Shown here: in pieces, positions 42,993 through 49,985 of the stretch
How the letters are laid out: each line of letters begins with the position of its first letter
Numbering within the stretch: position 1 is the first letter of the stretch
Source of the DNA: DATLXU01 sp035575515
Lineage (GTDB): Bacteria > Acidobacteriota > Blastocatellia > UBA7656
Reading direction: 5' to 3'
Assembly: GCA_035575515.1 (NCBI GenBank)
Contig: DATLXU010000025.1
Span: 1-49,985, forward strand
DNA: 49,985 bases
Translations under genes and position numbers: made by a program
Notes under the pieces: model-generated
Told to the model about the DNA's origin: nothing
Databases searched by the model: none
Seen by the model: only the letters and a program-made list of their open reading frames with translations

Positions 42993-43526
42993 TTATATCA
43001 ATCTGAAATAAATGCCCAACCAGACGAGCGCGGCGGCGTAGATTCCTGCGAGCGCATCGTCGCTCATCACGCCCAGCCCCGCGCGCAGGCGCTCGAGCCT
43101 GCGAATCGGATACGGCTTGAAGATGTCAAACACGCGAAAGAGAGCGAATGCTGCGATTACACCGACAACCGACGGCGCAGGCGCGAGCGGCACAAGCGCA
43201 ATCATCTGCCCGCTGATTTCATCAACGACGACTTGGCTTGGATCTTCGAGTTCGCAAATCTCGCACGCGCGATTCGATGCCCAAACGCCTATTGCGAACA
43301 CCGCGATGTTGAGAATGACAAAAAGCAGCAGCGATGATTGTGGTGTGAGATTAAGTGCGTTGATTGTGAGCGCGTGGACGCCGAAAAAAATGGCCACGCC
43401 TTCAGCCGCGCCGAACGTGCCGGGCGCGACAGGCGCAAAGCCCGCCCCCGCGCCCGTCGCAATCAGATAAGCAAAGCGATCAAGCGGGTGGACAGGTCTT
43501 TTATTCGTTGATACTGTCTGATTCAA
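42993..43526 (-). CDS. pgpA: Phosphatidylglycerophosphatase A family protein
   Basis: 177 residues, four hydrophobic helices. Motifs: GAGFAPVAPGTFGAAEG and DPSQVVVDEISGQMIAL, the metal-bound PgpA active site. It removes the phosphate of phosphatidylglycerol phosphate at the inner membrane. The start is TTG with no clear ribosome site; an alternative is not obvious. It lies 7 bases upstream of the NadD-like gene, so it likely starts a three-gene operon pgpA-nadD-like-cinA. Confidence 0.88.
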   Translation of the reverse strand: MNQTVSTNKRPVHPLDRFAYLIATGAGAGFAPVAPGTFGAAEGVAIFFGVHALTINALNLTPQSSLLLFVILNIAVFAIGVWASNRACEICELEDPSQVVVDEISGQMIALVPLAPAPSVVGVIAAFALFRVFDIFKPYPIRRLERLRAGLGVMSDDALAGIYAAALVWLGIYFRLI

Positions 43527-43628
43527 GCGAGCCGTTGGTGATTCGAGAGATTAAACTATGAAAGCTCGGAGATGCGTAGATCATCCTAAATCCCTCAGTG
43601 TTTCCGCGCCTTCTGCTTATTTGACTTA

Positions 43629-44990
43629 TCAAACAACGCGCCCGATTAGATCATACTCGTGCGCTTCGGTTATCTCGACCGTGACGAAATCGCCGGGCCG
43701 CACGTCGCGCCCTTCTGGCACGTCGTTGATTAAAATTGAGCCGTCAATCTCGGGCGCTTGCGACTCCATTCGACCTTCAAGCAACAGGTCGCTTTCTTTT
43801 GAGCGGCCTTCAAGAAGAACTTTCACCTGCCTGCCAACAAGCTCTCGATTCCTTCGACGCGATATACGCGCCTGCTCTTTCATCAATCGAGCCTCGCGCC
43901 GCTTTGCTGTTTCTGCGTCAACTTTTTCGTCAAGCTCGAAGGCTGGCGAATTCTCTTCATCGGAATATGTGAACACGCCCACGCGATCCAATTCGACCGC
44001 GCGCACGAAATCAACAAGTTCCTCGAAATCCTCTTCGCGTTCGCCGGGAAATCCGACGATGAACGTAGTGCGCACGGCAACGCCGGGCACTTGATTGCGA
44101 ATGCGCTCGATCAATCTTTCATAAGACGCGCGAGCGCCGCCTCGCCGCATTCGCTGCAAGACTCTGCGGCTCGCGTGCTGAAGCGGGATGTCAAAGTATT
44201 TGCAGACGTTCTCGCGCTCGGCCATCACGCGCAATAATTCATCAGTGATAGCGGTCGGGTAGCAATATAAAAACCTGATCCACTCGACGCCTTTCACGTC
44301 GGCAATCGAATCAACCAGCCGCGCAAGCCCCTCTTTCATCGCGAGGTCACTTCCGTAGGTAGTCGTGTCTTGCGAAATCAAGACAATCTCTTTCACACCC
44401 TGCGCGGCGAGAAGTTCGACTTCGCGCAAGATGGATTCAGGCGAGCGGCTGCGAAACGCGCCGCGCAATTTTGGAATTATGCAGAACGTGCAGGTGTGGT
44501 CGCATCCTTCGGCAATCTTGACGTAAGAAGTGTAAGGCGCGGTCGCGCGCAGTCGCGGAGTTGTTTCATCATAAAGATAAAGCTCAGGTACAGCAGCGCC
44601 GTCGCTGTAAATCGGCAATGACTTTCTCCGTCCGTTCGGTTCAACTGCTCGTTCAATCTCTTTAAGCTCGTTGACTCCAATGAGCGCGTCAATCTCAGGT
44701 ATTTCACGCTGAAGCTCATCGCGGAATCGCTCAACGAGACAACCCGCGACGACCAGCCGTTTGAGCTTGCCCGTCTCTTTCAACTGGGCCATCTCTAAAA
44801 TTGTATCGACCGATTCCTGACGAGCCGAATCAATGAAGCCGCACGTATTGACGACAAGCACATCCGCCGCGCTCGAATCATTCGTGATTTCGTATCCTTG
44901 CCGCGCGAGCAGTCCCATCATCACCTCGCTGTCGACGAGGTTCTTCGGGCATCCAAGACTCACCATTCCTACTTTCTTCTTCTCAGCCAT
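43629..44990 (-). CDS. rimO: Ribosomal protein S12 methylthiotransferase RimO
   Basis: 453 residues from ATG (44990), with GGAAG 5-6 bases upstream; a GTG two codons earlier is possible. N-terminal MTTase domain with Cys in LGCPKNLVDSEV, STTC-like CGFIDSARQESV and GCLVERF; radical SAM motif CDHTCTFCIIP; and C-terminal TRAM domain (VKVLLEGRSKESDLLLEGR). It adds a methylthio group to Asp of ribosomal protein S12; rpsL lies 1.6 kb away on the other strand. Four cysteines for the second cluster are present. Confidence 0.95.
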   Translation of the reverse strand: MAEKKKVGMVSLGCPKNLVDSEVMMGLLARQGYEITNDSSAADVLVVNTCGFIDSARQESVDTILEMAQLKETGKLKRLVVAGCLVERFRDELQREIPEIDALIGVNELKEIERAVEPNGRRKSLPIYSDGAAVPELYLYDETTPRLRATAPYTSYVKIAEGCDHTCTFCIIPKLRGAFRSRSPESILREVELLAAQGVKEIVLISQDTTTYGSDLAMKEGLARLVDSIADVKGVEWIRFLYCYPTAITDELLRVMAERENVCKYFDIPLQHASRRVLQRMRRGGARASYERLIERIRNQVPGVAVRTTFIVGFPGEREEDFEELVDFVRAVELDRVGVFTYSDEENSPAFELDEKVDAETAKRREARLMKEQARISRRRNRELVGRQVKVLLEGRSKESDLLLEGRMESQAPEIDGSILINDVPEGRDVRPGDFVTVEITEAHEYDLIGRVV

Positions 44991-45063
44991 TCTCACTTCC
45001 TACAGGCAGCTTTTTCTCAGTTTGCGTAAACAATTATGTTAAACGATTCGCTGCCGATTTGAA

Positions 45064-45160
45064 ACCAGAGATTAACGCAGATATAAAACGTCACAGATGA
45101 ACTCAGATGTTTTGATTCAAGACTTGAACCTCTCATCTGTGCCCATCTGCGGTTGCGTTT
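45064..45160. repeat. CACAGATGAACTCAGATG-word hairpin overlapping the VWA gene end
   Basis: Left arm (45064-45110, ACCAGAGATTAACGCAGAT... and CACAGATGAACTCAGATG) and right arm (45131-45160, CTCATCTGTGCCCATCTGCGG) are imperfect inverses. Same word family as 10768-10866. The right arm enters the VWA coding sequence and supplies its final residues (KNATADGHR). Confidence 0.65.
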
Positions 45161-46122
45161 TTAGTTGTTTGATAACTTGTGCGGCTGGCGCGAACGATTG
45201 CGCCCGACTGTTTGACTTCGACGCGGAGTTGATGAACGCCACTGCTGGCGCGGCTTTTTTCGGATGGGTAATAGGCAACCGTGTAGCTCGAACGAATCTC
45301 TTCGGCAATAGCTTTGAAGACCGGCGCGAAATCTTTCGTGTCCGCCGAAAAATCTGCTCCGCCCGTCATCGGCACAACGCGCGACACGTCGAGCAGCGTC
45401 ATCACTCGTTGATTCGAGCCGAGTCCCGGCATGTACGACGGCAGCGTGATTGAATAAACCGTGACTTCGGCATCATTCGCCCGGCGAATCATGTCAGTCT
45501 GGTCGGGCGAGGTCATGTTGTCGAAGCCGTCGCTTATGACTATCACCACGCGGCGCAACCTTCGGCCACCGCGAAAGCGAGGCGCGCGCTTGAGCATCGA
45601 GATTGCGCGGTCAATCGAGCCGAATATTTTAGATGAGCCGCCCACTTCGCCCAGTCGCTGAAATGCCTGGCTGATTTTTCTCGCGTCATTTGTGAAATCT
45701 TGCAGCACCCGCGTGTCGTTGCTGAAAGCCAGAACCGCAAAGACCGAATCTGGCTGCACGAGCTTCATGAAATTTTCGGCGGCTTCGCGCTGCTTGTTGA
45801 CCTCTTCGGGTTTAATGCTGCCCGAAGTATCTAATGCAAAAACCACAGCGAGCGGGCGAGTCAACGCCGCCTGCTCGCTTGCTTCAAAGAAATCAATCTT
45901 CTGCGGCTCGTTGTCTTCATAGACGACGAAATCATCCGCCTTGAGATTGCGAATGAAATTCCCGTTCTTGTCGGTTACGGTCACGTCAATCACGACCAGA
46001 TCGGTCTTGAGCTTGATTGGCTTGTCGTCTTGAAAGGCGAAGGCGGGCGCGATAATGATTGTCGCCGCAAACAGTAGAGCGAAGAGGCCGTTAATGGAAG
46101 AGGCTTTCAGCGGCAATGGCAT
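45133..46122 (-). CDS. VWA-domain exported protein (acidobacterial VWFA-related type)
   Basis: 329 residues from ATG (46122). An in-frame TTG at 46155 is rejected since the ATG begins a clean signal peptide (MPLPLKASSINGLFALLFAA, cleavage after AFA). VWA domain with the MIDAS metal site AVVFALDTSGSIKPEEVNKQ, VIVISDGFDNMTSPDQTD. DITVTDKNGNFIRNLKADDF before it is the typical N-terminal strand of this acidobacterial family. Role unknown; extracytoplasmic adhesion or sensing is inferred. The last residues come from the repeat. Confidence 0.9.
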   Translation of the reverse strand: MPLPLKASSINGLFALLFAATIIIAPAFAFQDDKPIKLKTDLVVIDVTVTDKNGNFIRNLKADDFVVYEDNEPQKIDFFEASEQAALTRPLAVVFALDTSGSIKPEEVNKQREAAENFMKLVQPDSVFAVLAFSNDTRVLQDFTNDARKISQAFQRLGEVGGSSKIFGSIDRAISMLKRAPRFRGGRRLRRVVIVISDGFDNMTSPDQTDMIRRANDAEVTVYSITLPSYMPGLGSNQRVMTLLDVSRVVPMTGGADFSADTKDFAPVFKAIAEEIRSSYTVAYYPSEKSRASSGVHQLRVEVKQSGAIVRASRTSYQTTKNATADGHR

Positions 46123-46644
46123 TCTCACAACAACTCCGCGTGTGTCGGCGCGCAACTTTTAGAATGAAATCGCTAAGGCGACCTACATTGATAAGGTTAT
46201 CACGCGCTGCGACCAGCTTTCAATTTTAATTGCTTGATTGCCACGCGGTTCGAAGTCGATGGCAGGGTTGACAAATATAGACTGCGCCGCTATAGTCTAT
46301 CGTTTGACGCGAGCGCGCTTTTTGGTTCTGAGCATGCGGAGGCGCTCTCGTGATTGAAGCCGAAGGCAAAATAAACGTTATTGTGGCGTAAAAGGACGCA
46401 GTGAACGCTGCGCTCCCGAATTCAATTGAATCAATTATCTGAGATCACGCCACAGACAAGTTAGGCCGAGGGGAGGCCGGATCCGCAGCAACTTTCAGAA
46501 CATCCCCGCAAACGTATTTAATCAAACCCGGAAGGGTGGCTACGCACGGCAAAAGCTGTGTCGTCGTTTTGCGCTTTTGCTTCAGGTCGCCCTGTGAACG
46601 ATTTGACGGCGAGCATTTTGCCCGACATTGAGAGGAGCTAGAGC
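46123..46644. other. Intergenic region and structured leader of the str operon
   Basis: Past the promoter, TGTGGCGT (46382-46389) is perfectly inverted at 46447-46454 (ACGCCACA). Inside it GGACGCAG/CTGCGCTCC forms a second stem, and GAATTCAATTGAATC a third. This three-way shape could be a feedback site for a ribosomal protein; no consensus was tested. The rest (46455-46644) holds no gene seen by me. Confidence 0.5.
46268..46296 (+). promoter_or_regulatory. Strong sigma70-type promoter of the str operon
   Basis: TTGACA (46268-46273), 17-base spacer, TATAGT (46291-46296): perfect -35, 5/6 -10, ideal spacing. The transcript would begin near 46303, leaving a leader of about 340 bases before rpsL. 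Confidence 0.8.
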
Positions 46645-47037
46645 GTGCCAACACTAAGCCAGTTGGTCCGTAAGGGACGAGCGAAAGTTAAGTACAAGAC
46701 GGCAAGCCCCGCTTTGCAGTCCAGCCCGCAAAAGCGCGGCGTTTGCACCCGTGTCTACACTCAGACGCCAAAGAAGCCGAACTCGGCTCTGCGTAAAGTA
46801 GCGCGCGTGCGATTGACGAACGGCATTGAGGTCACGACTTACATTCCCGGCATCGGCCACAACCTGCAGGAGCACTCGATTGTGCTCATACGCGGGGGCC
46901 GCGTCAAAGACCTGCCGGGCGTGCGCTATCACGTCGTGCGCGGGACGCTCGATTCCGTAGGCGTTCAGGGACGCAAGCAGGGCCGCTCCAAGTACGGAGC
47001 CAAGCGACCTAAAGAGGCCGCTCCGGCTAAAAAATAG
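46645..47037 (+). CDS. rpsL: 30S ribosomal protein S12
   Basis: 130 residues from GTG with GAGAGGAG upstream. S12 signatures SPQKRGVCTRVYTQTPKKPN, SALRKVARVRLTNGIEVTTY and KDLPGVRYHVVRGTLD are intact. Lys43/44 and the KDLPGVRYH loop, sites of streptomycin-resistance mutations, are wild type. It sits at the decoding site of the 30S subunit. First gene of the str operon; RimO encoded nearby modifies its DLPG Asp. Confidence 0.98.
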   Translation: MPTLSQLVRKGRAKVKYKTASPALQSSPQKRGVCTRVYTQTPKKPNSALRKVARVRLTNGIEVTTYIPGIGHNLQEHSIVLIRGGRVKDLPGVRYHVVRGTLDSVGVQGRKQGRSKYGAKRPKEAAPAKK

Positions 47038-47100
47038 TAGGCGGTAGGCAGTAAGCGGTAGACAGAGCGTGAGCTTTTCTTACTGTGCGCTGCCCACAGA
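47038..47100. repeat. GTAGGCAGT-word hairpin between rpsL and rpsG
   Basis: The left arm is a tandem GTAGGCGGTAGGCAGTAAG and GCGGTAGACAG run; CAGTAAG (47048-47056 region) is inverted at CTTACTG further on, and GCGCTGCCCAC imperfectly continues the pairing. The words match the arms at 27113-27309. It fills nearly all of the 81-base rpsL-rpsG gap. Confidence 0.6.
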
Positions 47101-47118
47101 GCAAAACTGGATTAAGGT

Positions 47119-47592
47119 ATGCCAAGAAGAAGAGTAGCAGCGAAGCGCGAGGTTCTGCCGGACCCGGTTTATAACTCGACGATGGTGACCAAGTTCATCA
47201 ACTCGTTGATGTGGGACGGCAAGAAGACCACTGCGGAACAGATTTTCTACGGCGCGATGAGTCAGATTCAGCAGAAGACTCAGGAAGATCCGATGAAGAC
47301 TTTTAAGAAGGCCATTGACAACGTCAAGCCGCGCGTCGAAGTCAAATCGCGCCGCGTCGGCGGCTCGACCTATCAGGTTCCGGTCGAGGTTGACCAGAAG
47401 AGTCGCGGCAACAGCCTCGCTATCCGCTGGCTGATCAGTTATTCGCGCGGGCGCGGCGAAAAGACCATGACAGACCGCCTCGCGGGCGAGATTCTGGACG
47501 CGGCGAACAATCGCGGCAACGCTGTTAAAAAGAAAGATGACACGCACCGAATGGCTGACGCCAACAAGGCGTTCGCTCATTACCGGTGGTAG
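47119..47592 (+). CDS. rpsG: 30S ribosomal protein S7
   Basis: 157 residues, standard for S7. Core DPVYNSTMVTKFINSLMWDG, KKTTAEQIFYGAMSQIQQ, KPRVEVKSRRVGGSTYQVPV and LAIRWLISYSRGRGEKTM are intact. S7 primes assembly of the 30S head. AAGG 2 bases before the ATG is a weak, close ribosome site, so initiation may rely on coupling or on the upstream hairpin. Followed by another repeat hairpin before fusA. Confidence 0.98.
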   Translation: MPRRRVAAKREVLPDPVYNSTMVTKFINSLMWDGKKTTAEQIFYGAMSQIQQKTQEDPMKTFKKAIDNVKPRVEVKSRRVGGSTYQVPVEVDQKSRGNSLAIRWLISYSRGRGEKTMTDRLAGEILDAANNRGNAVKKKDDTHRMADANKAFAHYRW

Positions 47593-47598
47593 AGGGCA

Positions 47599-47670
47599 GT
47601 GGTCTGGGGTCAGGGTCGTGAAGGTTGAATGATAAACAACTGCCCCCGACCCCTGAACTCTGACCCTGAA
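47599..47670. repeat. GGGGTCAGGGTC-word hairpin between rpsG and fusA
   Basis: Left arm GTGGTCTGGGGTCAGGGTC (47600-47617 region) is partly inverted as GACCCCTGAACTCTGACCCTG (47648-47668 region). The words belong to the GGTCAG family of 806-933 and 24456-24574, but the conserved core is absent. It fills the 83-base gap; the fusA ATG follows at once with AAGG. Confidence 0.65.
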
Positions 47671-47675
47671 GGTTT

Positions 47676-49775
<2,100 letters not shown>

Positions 49776-49844
49776 TAATTTTTCCATCTCAGGTGAGCGT
49801 GAAGTTAAAGGCTCGCGCTCGCGGAAAAAAGGAGCTAGAAGAAA

Positions 49845-49985
49845 ATGGCAAAAGAGAAATTTGATCGCAGCAAACCGCACGTCAACGTTGGAACGATCGG
49901 CCACATTGATCACGGCAAGACGACTTTGACTGCTGCCATCACGAAAGTGCTCGCAAAGCACAATCCCAAGATACAGTTTCGATCC
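49845..49985 (+). CDS. tuf: Elongation factor Tu (3' part outside window)
   Basis: 47 codons from ATG (49845), with AAAGGAG 9 bases before it: MAKEKFDRSKPHVNVGTIGH, IDHGKTTLTAAITKVLAKHN. The G1 P-loop GHIDHGKTT is present and the reading continues to the window edge. It brings aminoacyl-tRNA to the ribosome. Confidence 0.97.
   Translation, partial: MAKEKFDRSKPHVNVGTIGHIDHGKTTLTAAITKVLAKHNPKIQFRS

Noticed and set aside
46238..46262. GGTTCGAAGTC resembling a tRNA T-loop
   Set aside because: No acceptor, D or anticodon stem could be fitted around it.

Overview
The window reads as chromosomal DNA of a bacterium of about 55-58% GC, most likely an Acidobacteriota member (perhaps Blastocatellia). 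That placement is an inference from gene content: a VWA protein of the acidobacterial VWFA-related type, IPT/NHL and DUF5666 secreted proteins, a type B diheme succinate dehydrogenase, a di-haem DUF1111 oxidoreductase and a Fis-type regulator with TPRs. There is no rRNA, tRNA, CRISPR array, transposase or phage gene that I can see. Most of it is housekeeping sequence with a few accessory islands.

Layout. 1-6341 (minus): a proteostasis block read dnaJ, clpB, small hypothetical, release-factor-like protein (baeRF), clpP, hsp20, led by a near-consensus sigma70 promoter. 6695-6916: infA, apparently starting at AUU. 7015-13257: secreted IPT/NHL protein, P-loop kinase-like protein, mscL with an added zinc ribbon, trpD, PHP-family phosphatase, small acidic protein. 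13292-16779 (minus): sdhC-sdhA-sdhB. 16994-19389: apbE, a truncated Gfo/Idh remnant and an intact Gfo/Idh oxidoreductase. 20142-22535: an EgtB-like sulfoxide synthase followed 9 nt later by a SenB-type glycosyltransferase, best read as senA-senB of selenoneine biosynthesis. 22555-30438: HxlR regulator, S24-like protein, YihY membrane protein, SRPBCC/alcohol dehydrogenase pair, DUF2461, DUF5666 repeat protein, radical SAM protein. 30670-32155: a compact type II restriction-modification pair. 32258-36059: exported WG-repeat, rhodanese, lipoprotein and diheme cytochrome genes. 36772-40909: leaderless zinc-ribbon gene, glycine-rich small protein, TPR-Fis regulator, a 565-residue protein with a GNAT-like segment. 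41013-46122 (minus): cinA with a NadD-like adenylyltransferase, pgpA, rimO and the VWA protein. 46268 to the end: the str operon (rpsL, rpsG, fusA, tuf cut by the window edge) behind a strong promoter and a foldable leader.

The most promising biology is the senA-senB pair. SenB would make a selenosugar from a nucleotide sugar and selenophosphate, and SenA would join it oxidatively to hercynine; neither a selenophosphate synthetase nor the hercynine methyltransferase is in the window, so both must lie elsewhere if the pathway runs. Other notable points are the AUU start of infA, the baeRF protein inside the chaperone/protease cluster, and the NMN deamidase-adenylyltransferase pairing of cinA and its neighbour.

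A second theme is non-coding. Many gaps are filled by long imperfect hairpins built from short repeated words (GGTCAGTG, GGTTTCT, GTCCGAAGTC, CGGTCAGCTTTC, GTAGGCAG, GATGAAC/CGGAT, CCGCAGAGGTTCGCAG). One pair, 23.6 kb apart, shares an almost identical 36-base core. They sit even between rpsL, rpsG and fusA, and in places run into the ends of genes. They look like several families of small dispersed elements.
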